The notes under the pieces are model-generated. The model was not told where the DNA came from and ran no database searches. It worked only from the letters and a program-made list of their open reading frames with translations. Both the position numbers and the translations under genes were made by a program. Shown one piece after another: positions 52,748 to 62,685 of a DNA stretch of 64,000 nt. How positions within the stretch are numbered: position 1 is the stretch's first letter; the number at the start of each line of letters is the position of its first letter. The DNA comes from Symbiodinium microadriaticum (taxonomy: Eukaryota > Sar > Dinophyceae > Suessiales > Symbiodiniaceae), in the NCBI GenBank assembly GCA_001939145.1, contig LSRX01000331.1:90988-154987 (forward strand), given 5' to 3'.

Positions 52748-52928
52748 GTAGAAAGTAGGTTGTTAGAAGCAGAGGTTGGAGTACCCTAGTTGGGGCCATT
52801 TGCTTTGTTAGATGTCCCATGCTCCTCCGATCCTGTTCCAATGTCGTCCTCTAAGAGCCTATGAGAACTTATGATTCCTTTCAAGAACCCAGGAAACGAA
52901 ACACAAAAACATAACATCTACCCAGAGA

Positions 52929-53012
52929 GCCTAATACCCCTTCATTTTAAGGAAGATACCTTAAGTCATACTAGTAAGGCCCCTATAATTGAAGGCGGCA
53001 TATTCCTTACCT
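52929..53012. mobile_element. Degraded family E-like foldback
   Basis: AATACCCCTTCATTTTAAGG...CATATTCCTTACC resembles family E with lost symmetry. Confidence 0.55.
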
Positions 53013-53069
53013 CTGAAAGCCCGAAGCCCCGAACCCCAAGCAGTGCAGTTCTCTGGGTACGAGATGCAG

Positions 53070-53133
53070 GACTGACCGGAAGTCGGAGGCAGGCTCGGAA
53101 CCCCGCATGCGGCGCGTGCGGAGCTGGTGGCAG
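53070..53133 (+). CDS. Model R exon
   Basis: Acceptor GAGATGCAG, donor GTGCCCC. Frame TDRKSEAGSEPRMRRVRSWW then Q, which joins in phase 0 to the next exon. A Cys/Gly-rich frame (ARNPACGACGAGG) is also open. Confidence 0.7.
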
Positions 53134-53176
53134 GTGCCCCTTGCGGCAGTTTGACGGGGCTGGGTTTGAGGGTGTT

Positions 53177-53271
53177 TACCCATATAGTAGCTCCTTTTTG
53201 TGGTTCATATCTAGGATCCTATAAGGTAATCTCGTAATCCCCAAAAGGAAGTACTTTGGAGCCTATGGGTA
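53177..53271 (+). mobile_element. Family A palindromic element, copy 14
   Basis: Left arm shortened (TACCCATATAGTAGCTCC), right arm complete. Confidence 0.9.
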
Positions 53272-53647
53272 GAGATCTGGTTTCAGTTTGTAAGGTGCAG
53301 GGCTCAGTTGCTCGTCCCCACCCTATACCTCCAGGGACCTTATCAGTGGGTCCTTAAAGGGGTCCAGGGCCCTAACTGTAAGGCCCCTGGAAGCATAGGG
53401 CTAATGTTGGTGTTTAGACGTTCTAGGGCAAACCCCAAACCCTAGAGCCTACAGTAGCCCCCAAACCCTGAAGCCTACCACCCCAGAGTCTGTTGTAAAC
53501 CCTGAAACCTAAACCCGAAGCCACAAAGAGCCTTTGAGGGAACCCGTAGAAGAACCTACAGGAAGCCTTTACAGGAGCCCCTTTTTCGGACCCCTGACGC
53601 TATAAACCCCTTATAGAAACCCTTTACAGGAATCCTTAGAGGAACTT

Positions 53648-53771
53648 TACTTGGAGGCCTAGGGGACTTAGTAAGTGGGTTATAAGTAGAGTTATAAGTA
53701 CCCTAAATGGAGTTACCCTAATTATAACCCTACTTATAACCGACTTAGTAAGTCCCCCGGGCCTCCAAGTA
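53648..53771. mobile_element. Foldback element, family G copy 2
   Basis: TACTTGGAGG...CCTCCAAGTA ends, with GAGGAACTT directly repeated on both flanks: a 9-bp target-site duplication, good evidence of transposition. Confidence 0.9.
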
Positions 53772-53807
53772 GAGGAACTTTATACTTCTCGAACCCACAA
53801 CTTTCAG

Positions 53808-53870
53808 GCTGGCGAGCGCCTGGCAGTGGCCAAAACTGCCGAGGGCCTGGAGGAGGTGGTTGAGAGCAGG
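53808..53870 (+). CDS. Model R exon, 21 codons
   Basis: Acceptor CGAACCCACAACTTTCAG, donor GTTTGGGG. Frame AGERLAVAKTAEGLEEVVES then R, phase 0 to 0; a classic amphipathic helix. Lies 36 bp after family G copy 2. Confidence 0.9.
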
Positions 53871-53943
53871 GTTTGGGGGCTTAGGGTTTAGGGTATTGGG
53901 GTTTAGGGTTTAGGGTTTAGGGTGGGTTTGCTGTTTTCGGGTT

Positions 53944-54038
53944 TACCCACAGGCCCCTAAGTAGTTCCTTTTTGTGGTTTATATTTAGATTCCTATAAGG
54001 TCATCCCCAAAAAGGAACTACTTAGGGGCCTATGGGTA
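53944..54038 (+). mobile_element. Family A palindromic element, copy 15
   Basis: CCCCTAAG subtype, near-perfect arms. Confidence 0.96.
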
Positions 54039-54271
54039 AGTCCATGGGCCCATAGTGGATACTTCGACCCTGAAGCACCTCTCTAGGGAACTCCGTTAAG
54101 GTCACTGTATGTACAGTACATGAGCTCTAAAGGGTTCAGAGTCCACAATTTCGTAAATTGGGGGACCCCTTCTTAAGGTCAGGATAGGATCCTAGTATGT
54201 TGGGTTCTGTAAAAGGGCCGTTTATGAACTCATACTCCCAATTCTGTTTATTGCCTGGTAACGCATTGCAG

Positions 54272-54332
54272 TTTGGGACGTGCAGTGGCGACCCTCCTGA
54301 TGATTGCGGCGCCGATGGCACCAGAAATGACG
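54272..54332 (+). CDS. Model R exon, frame uncertain
   Basis: Acceptor GGTAACGCATTGCAG, donor GTTAAACG. In phase with 53870: FGTCSGDPPDDCGADGTRND. The frame GRAVATLLMIAAPMAPEMT fits the next exon better. Confidence 0.75.
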
Positions 54333-54417
54333 GTTAAACGGTTTAGGACTCAGGGTTTAGGGTTGATTGCACACTATGGCCACAACAACCGCCCTATCAA
54401 GCGTTCAACATTTGCAG

Positions 54418-54615
54418 TTCGAACGCTGGGAATGGGGACTGAGCTCAACACGGCATGAGGGCCTCGCAGATGTTGTCGAGTATCTTACTAGGGTCATCAC
54501 TGAAATCAGGCATCAGTGCTTCCGTCACTGGCAGCATTCTTCCCATGTACCCATCCCATCCAGCAGAAGTATAGTGAGACAGGCATCTGAAGCCCCTGTC
54601 TCTTTAACCCAGTAG
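54418..54615 (+). CDS. Model R terminal exon with stop
   Basis: Acceptor TTCAACATTTGCAG. 65 codons to TAG: FERWEWGLSSTRHEGLADVV, EYLTRVITEIRHQCFRHWQH, then SSHVPIPSSRSIVR. Protein-like. The alternative frame ends after 14 codons (RTLGMGTELNTA). Confidence 0.7.
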   Translation, partial: FERWEWGLSSTRHEGLADVVEYLTRVITEIRHQCFRHWQHSSHVPIPSSRSIVRQASEAPVSLTQ

Positions 54616-54634
54616 TAGTTCCGAAGCTGTAGAC

Positions 54635-54715
54635 ATGAGATCCCCTCTCAGCAATGACAAAGCCAAGTTTATCAACTTCTCGGCTCGAAGTCGAAAGCCT
54701 GAAGCCCAAATCTTG
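54635..54715 (+). CDS. Model S first exon with ATG
   Basis: ATG 20 bp after the model R stop, preceded by CGAAGCTGTAG, which could be a trans-splicing acceptor if the organism uses a spliced leader. 27 codons: MRSPLSNDKAKFINFSARSR then KPEAQIL; donor GTCTAAG. Phase 0 exit. Confidence 0.6.
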
Positions 54716-55094
54716 GTCTAAGTTTTAGGGTTTAGGGTTTAGGGTCTACGTCGTGTAGCCATACATCCCGAAGCCTACGCAATAAAATCTCTCAGGCTGA
54801 TCCCTAAACCCTAGACCTGAAACTCTAATCTCGAAGTCCATCCAGTAAAATCTCTCCAGCTGATCCCCTGAAGCTCGAATCCCGAAGTTCAAAACCAGTA
54901 AACCTGCACTCTACTAGACCCTCAGTCGTAAACTGCCCCCAAACCCACTGCCCTCAAGCAAACTCAAGTGCACCGTAAGGAGAGACATATATATTGGTGC
55001 AAAAAAAATTGTTCCCCAATAATCCCCAATATGTTGTATATGTCGAGTAGTTCGCCTTCATGCTGAAACAGGGGGGAGTTTTCACTTTTCGTCG

Positions 55095-55251
55095 CAGATC
55101 CCAAACCCCAAACCCTAGAACATCATGGGCTTAGGGTTTAGGCTTTTCAAGCTCGTAGATCCTTAACCCTAAACCTTAAACCCTAAACTCTACCTCGCAG
55201 ATCCTTAACCCTAAACCCTAAACCTTATAAACCCTAAACTCAACCTCGCAG
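55095..55251 (-). repeat. CCCTAAA array containing repeated splice acceptors
   Basis: A unit of about 52 bp, CTCGCAGATCCTTAACCCTAAA, is tandemly repeated. The real acceptor CTCGCAG|ATCCTTGAG at 55246-55260 is the last copy, so acceptor plus first exon bases have been duplicated upstream at 55151 and 55195. Confidence 0.85.
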
Positions 55252-55334
55252 ATCCTTGAGCGGCAGCTGCGCGGTGCTTTTGGCCAATCGCCAGCCCCGC
55301 TCGGAAGCTCCTGGGCTGGTTTGCCCAAAGCACG
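55252..55334 (+). CDS. Model S exon 2
   Basis: Acceptor AACCTCGCAG; donor is the heptamer GTTTAGGG. Frame ILERQLRGAFGQSPAPLGSS then WAGLPKA plus two bases. Confidence 0.88.
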
Positions 55335-55554
55335 GTTTAGGGTTTAGGGTTTAAGGTTTAGGGTTTAGGGTTAAGGGTTAAGGGTCATGGGACTTGCAGT
55401 AGTAGCTATTTAGGGTTTAGGCTTAAAATGAGACGGTGCATGTTTTAGGATTTCTGGGGTTTGGCGGGGAGTTCATTGCTACACAATACAACCGTGGACA
55501 TAGAAGAAAATACAGATGATTTGGCCGTTCACATCGCTTGCCTCCGTTATGCAG

Positions 55555-55729
55555 TATGGCGGAGCCTGGGTCTAATCCAATGCAATACATAGGTCAAGCA
55601 TTTGTTGGATCACGTCTCGTGCGCAGGATACAGGGTGCACAGCTTACCGAACCTGCCCAAATTGGGCAAGTGCGCCTCTATCGCCGTCTCTTTCTGTATG
55701 CAGTTCGTCCGAGCGCCCTCTTGTTGTAG
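55555..55729 (+). CDS. Model S terminal exon with stop
   Basis: Acceptor CTTGCCTCCGTTATGCAG. One base completes the split codon, then MAEPGSNPMQYIGQAFVGSR, LVRRIQGAQLTEPAQIGQV, RLYRRLFLYAVRPSALLL and TAG. A possible internal donor (GTCAAG at 55589) is ignored. Model S totals 339 nt: a complete 112-residue basic protein of unknown family. Confidence 0.78.
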
Positions 55730-55885
55730 TCAGGTTCTACAGCATTGGGCTTTGGGTTTATGCGCCGTGGTTGAGACATTCATAGTTTCTAGTGTGTGAG
55801 GCTGACTTCGGAGGCTGTTGCCTTAAATCCTCAGCAGCTGCAATCGTTATTCCCACAACCTAAGCATCACAGGCTCAAGTGTACT

Positions 55886-55978
55886 GTTGATTATATGAAT
55901 CCTGCATTACCTTAAGGACCCTACACTACGGGAACTATGGTATATTGCTTCTTATGGGTAATGCAGGATATCATCAAC
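55886..55978. mobile_element. Foldback element, family D copy 3
   Basis: GTTGATTATATGAATCCTGC...GCAGGATATCATCAAC. Confidence 0.8.
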
Positions 55979-56042
55979 CCTTTGTCCTGTTGGAGTTCGA
56001 TCCTGGTGATCTGCTGCAAGATGCTGTGGGCTCATGGGGCAG

Positions 56043-56248
56043 GGCTTAGAATAAGACGACTTAAATCCCCGAGTCCTAGAATTCTGCGAGGCTTCTCTCG
56101 GACGGTTCTGACGGCACCTCCCCAAAGCTGGAGAGCATGCGACTATAAACCAAAATTTCTTCAACTTGTAGCCTCGTACCTGACTACCTGCTCATGGAGA
56201 CTTGATCCGTTAAAGCCCACTGCTTGCCATGCTTGTCATTGTTTGTGA
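56043..56248 (+). CDS. Candidate terminal exon, basic protein
   Basis: Acceptor CTCATGGGGCAG. 68 codons to TGA: LRIRRLKSPSPRILRGFSRT, VLTAPPQSWRACDYKPKFLQ, then LVASYLTTCSWRLDP. Unplaced upstream exons. Confidence 0.5.
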
Positions 56249-56425
56249 GCCTCTCAGTTTTTTTCTCCACAAATTAAAGGTCAGAAGTGTGAGGCTTGCT
56301 GATGGTCTTCGCAGTTGTGCGTCAGGTCTGCAGGTTCTTGGTTAAGGCACCATGCTACATACCCTGAGACAGCCAGGTCTCTACTGCTTCCAGTGGATGC
56401 CGCGAAGTCGCCTGCCTCCAGCTGC

Positions 56426-56478
<53 letters not shown>
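56426..56478. repeat. AGT trinucleotide repeat
   Basis: About 17 units. Confidence 0.97.
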
Positions 56479-56480
<2 letters not shown>

Positions 56481-56684
56481 CAAGAACTACGACGACGAAA
56501 GCTGCTACTACTGATACTACTTCTACTACGACGTCGTGCGGGCGTATTCGACTTGTGATTTTCTTTTATTGTAAATCCCCGCTTGAGGCACCCCTGGCAA
56601 GTCTCGTGGGCTGTCTTCAGCCTCTCAGCTTGAGTTCCGCCAGGACAAGAGTCTGTCTTTGGGTTCAGGCGAAGAGTTTAGGAT

Positions 56685-56781
56685 TCACCCATAGGCCCCT
56701 AAGTAGTTCCTCTTTGGGATTACCTTATAGGATTCTAAATATAAACCACAAAAAGGAACTATACTTAGGGGCCTATGGGTA
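56685..56781 (-). mobile_element. Family A palindromic element, copy 16
   Basis: CCCCTAAG subtype, reversed centre. Confidence 0.95.
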
Positions 56782-56819
56782 GGGTTCAGGAATCTATAGG
56801 GGGCTTTAGGGTTTACAGG

Positions 56820-57000
56820 AGGCTCTAGAGCCCTAAACCCTAACCCCTAAACCCTAGACCCTCAACCCCTAAACCCCTAAAGCCCTAAACCCTAACCCCT
56901 AAACCCTAAACCCTAAACCCTAACCCCTAAACCCTAGACCCTAAACCCCTAAACCCCTGAAGCCCTAAACCCTAACCCCTAAACCCTAAACCCTAAACAG
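56820..57000 (-). repeat. CCCTAAA array with ~60-bp higher-order unit
   Basis: CCCTAACCCCTAAACCCTAGA units repeat with AAAGCCCTAAACCC spacers. Confidence 0.95.
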
Positions 57001-57099
57001 GAGGCTCTAGGGCCCTAGGGTTTGGGCTGCAGGGTTTAAGGGTTCTTCGCTCCAGGACTCCATGGAGTAAGCTGTGGGAATTCTGGATGTTTAGGCTTT

Positions 57100-57245
57100 G
57101 GGATCTTAGGGTTTAGGGTTTTAGGGTTTAGGGTTTAGGGTTTTAAGGTTTAGGGTTTTAGGGTTTAGGGTTTAGGGTTTTAGGGTTTAGGGTTTAGAGT
57201 TTAGGCTTTGGGGGTTTAGGGTTTAGGGTTTGGCATTTAGGTTTA
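57100..57245 (+). repeat. TTTAGGG telomere-like array
   Basis: Inverted partner of 56820-57000. The 100 bp between them (GGGCTGCAG...CCATGGAG) may hold a short exon, but I cannot define it. Confidence 0.95.
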
Positions 57246-57308
57246 AGCTTATGATGCAGGGCATGGAATCATGAATCATGGGCAGAGGTTTGAGCTGAGG
57301 GAGTGCAG

Positions 57309-57551
57309 CTTGGCGGTCTCAAGACTGTCGTAGATTGGCCAGAACCACTAATGAGAGTATCCCCTTGTAAGATCGTCCCAATGTTTGTAGTACATATGAT
57401 ATCTACCGAAGCCCTCGTCACTAGTCTAACCTTCAAAGTGGCCCTATATATCAGGATTCACGGCCTGATTGTGCATTTAGTATCTTCGATGCTAGGCCTG
57501 CCCGATAGACTGCCAAGCCTAGTTGGGGCTAAACTCCGCTCCGAAGCCTGA
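57309..57551 (+). CDS. Candidate terminal exon, 80 codons, hydrophobic
   Basis: Acceptor AGGGAGTGCAG. Open to a stop at 57551: LGGLKTVVDWPEPLMRVSPC, KIVPMFVVHMISTEALVTSL, TFKVALYIRIHGLIVHLVSS, then MLGLPDRLPSLVG. The central part could form one or two membrane segments. No family recognised. Confidence 0.65.
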   Translation, partial: LGGLKTVVDWPEPLMRVSPCKIVPMFVVHMISTEALVTSLTFKVALYIRIHGLIVHLVSSMLGLPDRLPSLVGAKLRSEA

Positions 57552-58029
57552 ACCCCAGTGCTGGGGCGAAACCGAGCTGCAATCTGGGTGTCGGACTAAT
57601 TAGAAACGGCATTCCCTGAAAGTCCATACAAATCTTTGGTATCAAATGCCCCCAACCATGCTGTAGCTCTGTGAAGTTGAGGTTCAGGGGCAGCAGGCCC
57701 ACACCACGGGGCTCAGTAAGTTAGGAAAGCATTCGCTGTTTTGGTCTTAGCAACCCCTCGACTTTGTAACCTCGGTCGGGTCACTCAAAAGTCAAGCTCC
57801 TCAATGTCGAATGGCCGCCCGTCGCCAACCCGAGCCTCCGTTCCCTTTGAACCAAGCCGATGCACCTGGAATCCGAGACCAAATGTGAGGTAGATTCAGG
57901 TCCGGCTTTTGCGTGTAACACCATCTCCCTGCAAATGTTGGTGAGTGTGTGCTTTGGGTGTCGTTATGGGGATACTGGCATCAAGCAACGTACATCTATC
58001 ATATGATGGGTATGAAAATTAATTAGTCG
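57552..58029. other. Intergenic, nothing supported
   Basis: No exon-like island or repeat array seen. Confidence 0.5.
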
Positions 58030-58275
58030 TATCCCTAAACCCTAGCCCTAAACCCTTAAAGCCCTAAGCCCTAAACCCTAGCCCTAAACCCCTAAAGCCC
58101 TAAACCCTAAACCCTAGCCCTAAACCTCTAAAGCCCTAAACCCTAAACCCTAGCCCTAAACCCCTAAAGCCCTAAACCCTAAACCCCTAAAGCCCTAAAC
58201 CCCAAACCCTAGCCCTAAACCCCTAAAGCCCTAAACCCTAAACCCCTAAAGCCCTAAACCCCAAACCCTAGCCCG
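58030..58275 (-). repeat. CCCTAAA array with ~43-bp unit
   Basis: Higher-order unit CCCTAGCCCTAAACCCCTAAAG repeated about six times, nearly identical copies. Confidence 0.97.
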
Positions 58276-58280
58276 TAAAG

Positions 58281-58319
58281 CTGCGGGATCCTCGTAGAGC
58301 CCATGGGATGATCAGGGCA
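58281..58319 (+). CDS. Model Z first seen exon
   Basis: Acceptor GCCCGTAAAG, donor GTACTCG. Frame LRDPRRAHGMIRA, phase 0 to 0. If not spliced the frame ends with VLDSFSESKAVNTN and a stop at 58364. Confidence 0.6.
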
Positions 58320-59332
58320 GTACTCGACAGCTTCAGCGAATCCAAAGCAGTAAATACCAACTGAGCCGTATGCCCGCTGGTCATGCTCCACTACACAGAT
58401 ATGTGCATATACTCACACAGAGAGGCATCTTATATACATCCATGAACACAATACTCTTGATTTACTTATGTCTTATATAGCCGTAGTATCACTGTATCGA
58501 TACTACTATTCAAGGCAATTGTCCTGATAGTTACGTTTTGTGCATATGATCGCAGCCCAGGCCACACACGTGCGGACCTTACGCACCGATTCTTGTTCTT
58601 GGGAGGTTCCAGTTCTTTTGAAATGCGGGGCTGCACCCGGAGAGCTCACACACGGCATGTGGTACACTTAGTAGAGGGTTTCACAAGCTTCATCGGGGCT
58701 TTGTAGGTTGAAGGCGACTTGGCATAGGAATAGGAACTTAACTAAGATGACCAAATTGCAAGGTACCTATCTCTCTGCTTACTAGTGAATTGCTGAGTCC
58801 CCTGAGCTTTCATGCCATGCTTCTCCAATCAATTCAGGAACAGTCCGGAAAGTTTATGGTGGCTTGATGTTCTGATCTAAGAAGCACTCTTGAATGACGG
58901 CATCAGGCTATCTGCCTAGGTCCCGGATACTGCTGCTGTTCAGGTAGTTGTTTCATGCAGCGAGACCCAGTACTGAGTGTTGGTTGGAGCCTACGTGCTA
59001 CTGCACATTTGGGATGGCAGTGCTGTCCATCTAGCGCATGTCAAAGTCAACGGCCACTTAGATTTGTATGATGGTCGCTGGTGTTACTGGTGTTTTGTAG
59101 TTCTCTCCTAAACCCCTGAACCCTAAACCCTAAACCCTAAACCCCAAACCCTAAACCCTAACCCTAACCCTTGAACTTACATCACTAGGCACCTTTGACC
59201 AATGCCCTTCAGTAAGAGGTCTGCAACGGCAAAGAGTTACCAATGGGTTCCGATAGCAGCCGGGTGCAGGTCTGTGGGTGTGGGGTTGGCAGAATGGTAG
59301 CTGGTTCGGCATGATCCTCATGTCACGATGAG
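58320..59332. other. Model Z intron
   Basis: No heptamer arrays except CCCTAAA units at 59108-59170. Otherwise unremarkable sequence. Confidence 0.45.
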
Positions 59333-59400
59333 GTCGCTTACCTTTTCGAGCTCATCATGGACAACGAGCTGAAGGATTTGGAGCAGATGATAGATACGAG
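59333..59400 (+). CDS. Model Z exon, acidic helix
   Basis: Acceptor GTCACGATGAG, donor GTAGCTGG. Frame VAYLFELIMDNELKDLEQMI then DT plus two bases. Clear coding composition. Confidence 0.88.
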
Positions 59401-59665
59401 GTAGCTGGTCACGACTTATATTGTCTCGGGCTTGCTTTTGACGCCTGGCCCCTGCCTTCTCTATGGCGGGGGGTTGAAGATGTGGGGTCGAGGCTTCCAG
59501 GTTTGTCGTCGAAGGCCTAGTATGGGTTTAGGGTTCAGGGAAGTTCAGGGTTTAGGGTGTAGGGTTTAGGGCTAATATGGGTTTGAGTTTGAGCTTGCGG
59601 TCTCAAGTTACACGGCGTGGGGATGAGGGCTTAAGCATTGGGCTTTGTGGGCTTGCGGTTTGCGT

Positions 59666-59977
59666 TTAATCATTTGCCGAAGGCCTTACGTTGGGGACAT
59701 GGGGTTCAGGGTTCAATCTTGGGGCTTTCAAGGCTGAAGACCTAGCAAGTCTCAGTCCGATCTGGGCACCTGTGTTTTGTTCGTACCGTCGTGCCACCTG
59801 TAGTCTTGAGACTTCCGCAGACCTGGGCGAGACCAGGCGGCAAGGCATGCAGATGTCTTGAGGCATCACTGAAAAAGATCGCTGCTTAACGCAAACGGTT
59901 TGCAATCTCAGCCCTCCACGGTTCGCGGAGCTTTCAATCCGAGCACCCGAAGCCACTACCCTCCGCTCGTCCCACAC
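59666..59977 (-). other. Minus-strand ORF, unplaced
   Basis: About 100 codons (SSANRGGLRLQTVCVKQRSF; SPRSAEVSRLQVARRYEQNT), protein-like, but opposite to model Z and without splice context. Confidence 0.3.
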
Positions 59978-60486
59978 CCGAAAGAGGCGAAGGTGTTCCT
60001 AACTTGACTAACTACGACAGTAAGCAGGTTCTCAGCAGGCCCGATGTAACCACTGAATTCCCCAAAACCATATTATGTGACATTATGCAGACGTTTGTCA
60101 TTTTACCCTGAATCTCTGCATTCCCCTTCCCGTAACCCCTAAATCAGGAAGGCAGTCTCTAGTCAACTCCTACAACCATCCTTAGTCAACTCCTACAACC
60201 ATCCTAAGAAGCAACACACCGCTCCGATAAATAGACTACAAACTCCTGATCATTAGGAGCTATTACAAAGCCATGTGACAATCCTGCAAAGTTTCAATAT
60301 CGAGTTCTGCCCTTTAACACTATGTAGAGGCGTGCAATCAGAATCATCAAAGCTGAGCGAAGGCAGAGCAGCAGGGATTTCGCCCGGTTTTTCCAGGCCC
60401 GCATCTGTCTGGGGTTCAATGGTTGATGGCCTGTGGGGGGTGTGGTTCCAGTGTTCGTGAGAATGCAGAATACAGGGGCCGAAATT

Positions 60487-60570
60487 ATTACCTTTTTGGA
60501 GGTTCCTTAGTATAATTATAGTATAATATACCCCAAAACCTTATTCTCATGATAAAGGCCCCTACATTAC
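60487..60570. mobile_element. Family C-like foldback, degraded
   Basis: Shares GTTCCTTAGTATAATTATAG (inverse) and CCCCAAAACCTTATTCT with the element at 63077. Confidence 0.55.
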
Positions 60571-60640
60571 CGGAAGGGTTCCTGGATTGAAGCTTTGTGC
60601 TTTCTGGGAGAAAGGAGTTAGCCAAAGCCCAAGGCCTCAG

Positions 60641-60679
60641 AGACCCGAGCCTCCATCCTCTCGGCCCCAAACCCTTAGC
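60641..60679 (+). CDS. Model Z exon
   Basis: Acceptor CCCAAGGCCTCAG; donor is the heptamer GTTTAGGGG. In phase: RDPSLHPLGPKPL. The same frame is open upstream (ELAKAQGL) from an alternative acceptor at 60614. Confidence 0.72.
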
Positions 60680-60870
60680 GTTTAGGGGTTTAGGGTTCAG
60701 GGGTTTAGGGATTCAGGGGTCTAGGGGTTTAGGGTTTAGGGGTTTAGGGTTCAGGGCTTTAGGGATTCAGGGGTTTAGGGGTTTAGCGTTCAGGGGTTTA
60801 GGAGTTTAGGGTTTAGTTTAGGGGTTTAAGGTTTAGGGGCTTAGGGTTTAGGGCTTTAGGGTCTACAGTT
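60680..60870 (+). repeat. TTTAGGG telomere-like array
   Basis: Starts exactly at the exon donor; the first unit is the splice donor. Confidence 0.95.
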
Positions 60871-60943
60871 TAGGGAAATGCTAAACTTACCTCCAAGCCT
60901 TTACTCCTAAATCCTAGATACAAATCCATGAAACCTTGAACCC

Positions 60944-61038
60944 TACCCATAGGCTCCAAAGTAGTTTCTTTTTGTGGATTACCTTATAGGAAACTAAATA
61001 TGAACCACAAAAAGGAACTACTATGGAGCCTGTGGGTA
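60944..61038 (-). mobile_element. Family A palindromic element, copy 17
   Basis: Complete copy, reversed centre. Confidence 0.95.
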
Positions 61039-61499
61039 GACAACTTATATCGTAAGCGATTTAGGCTTTTAGGGCTTTTAGAGCTTTTAGGGCTTTTAGG
61101 GTTTTGGGTTGCAACCTCAAACCCAAAAGCCCTCAACCCCCCCGAACCCTCAAGCAAGAAGCCCGAAACCCTCGACCCTCAAGCGATCAGTTGAAAGCTC
61201 TTGGACCCAACGAAGGAAACCCTGAGAAAAAGCATGAACGGTCTAGGGGTTAGAGTTTAGGGTTTAGGGTTTAGGTTAATCCTTAACCGTGGAACCCCTA
61301 AACAACTAAACCCATCCTAGCTCTTGCAGTCACTACAGGGACCCTTACAGTCGTTGCAGGGACCCTTGCCGTCACCCCTGGAGACGTCCGTAGAAGAACC
61401 CTTGTCCTTAGATCTATCCTTAACCCTACTTACCCTTAAAGGAGCTCTGATAGCAGCCTTCAAAGGCACCCTAAAAGGAACCATAAAGCCTCTTGCCTA

Positions 61500-61745
61500 A
61501 ATCCCTAAAACCCAAAACTCCAAATCCCCCTAAAACCCGAAACCCTAAACCCCTAAGACCCAAAGCAACAAACCCGCAAACCCACCAAAACCTTAAACCC
61601 TAAATCCCTAAGACCCAAAACCCCAAACCCCCCAAAACCCTAAACCCTAAATCCCTAAGACCCAAAACCCCAAACCCCCCAAAACCCTAAACCCTAAATC
61701 CCTAAGACCCAAGACCCCAAAGCCCCCCGAAAAACCCTAAGGCCC
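61500..61745 (-). repeat. CCCTAAA array with ~60-bp unit
   Basis: Unit TAAATCCCTAAGACCCAAAA...CCCCCCAAAACCC repeated about four times, ending before the exon at 61755. Confidence 0.96.
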
Positions 61746-61754
61746 TAACCGAAG

Positions 61755-61850
61755 ACAGGGCCTCCTCCATGATCGCCGCCGGGAACTCCTTGAGGCTTCG
61801 GAAGCAGTGGGTGCCTCCAGCGAGAAGGAGCCGCAGGAGAGATTTCAGGG
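61755..61850 (+). CDS. Model Z exon, 31 codons
   Basis: Acceptor CTAACCGAAG, donor GTCCTTAGG. In phase: QGLLHDRRRELLEASEAVGA then SSEKEPQERFQ, a strongly helical charged stretch. A shorter form with donor GTGGGTGCC at 61807 is possible. Confidence 0.88.
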
Positions 61851-61854
61851 GTCC

Positions 61855-61960
61855 TTAGGATTTAGGGTGTAGGGGTTTAGGGTTCAAGGTTTCGGGCTTA
61901 GGGTTCAAGGTTTCGGGCTTAGGGTTTAGGGGTTTAGGGTTTAAGGTTTCGGGGTCAAGG
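61855..61960 (+). repeat. TTTAGGG/TTCGGGC array
   Basis: Inverted partner of 61500-61745 across the exon. Confidence 0.93.
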
Positions 61961-62685
61961 GGTTCAGAGTTCAGGGGGGACCCGTAGGTGTTTTGGGATT
62001 AGGGGTTCAGGACTTCGGGGTTTAGGGTGTTGGGCTTCAGGGTTCAGGGGTTGATTGATATATTAGGGTTCGGCATTTAGGGTTCAGGAAGGCCGTTTGG
62101 AGTTAAGGGCGTTGATTCTTGTAGGATTGGCGATTAGTATTCCTCATGGAATGCTCGTAAGTTTCGCGTAGTCTACGGCCTCCTTAGTCTAGGACATTTT
62201 CAGGTGGGTAGTTACCGTTATAGGAGCCTTATGGAAGGTCTATATACCTTATGGAAGCCTTATAGAAGCCCTTTTTTACCCTAAACTCCCCACCTGTAGT
62301 TTCCTTTAACCCTAAACCCTAAATCCTATACTACCCTAAACTCCCCACCTGTAGTTTCCTTTAACTTAGGGCATCCTTGAACGAAGGGTTGCAGAGTTTG
62401 GATTTCCGAAGAGGATCAGCTTGAGGGCCTTCCGGAGAATGGAGCGAAAAAAGGTCCAGGCATCGACTTTGAGGCTGAAAGGTATTGGACCTGTAGGCTT
62501 CGGATCTTTTTGGGTTTAGGGTTTTGGGTTTTGGGTTTGGGGTTTAGGGTTTAGGGTTTAGGGTTTTGGTGGATTTAGGGTCGGGGTTTATTTTTTGTCT
62601 TGCATTCGCAGGAGTTTGGGGATCTGCATGCGAGTCCGTGAGTTCAGGGGTCTGTAGATTTGCGAACTTCTGTGGGCCTCTACAG

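Noticed and set aside
60680..60870. GFRGLG-type repeat protein
   Set aside because: It is the translation of a TTTAGGG array; the exon ends at 60679.
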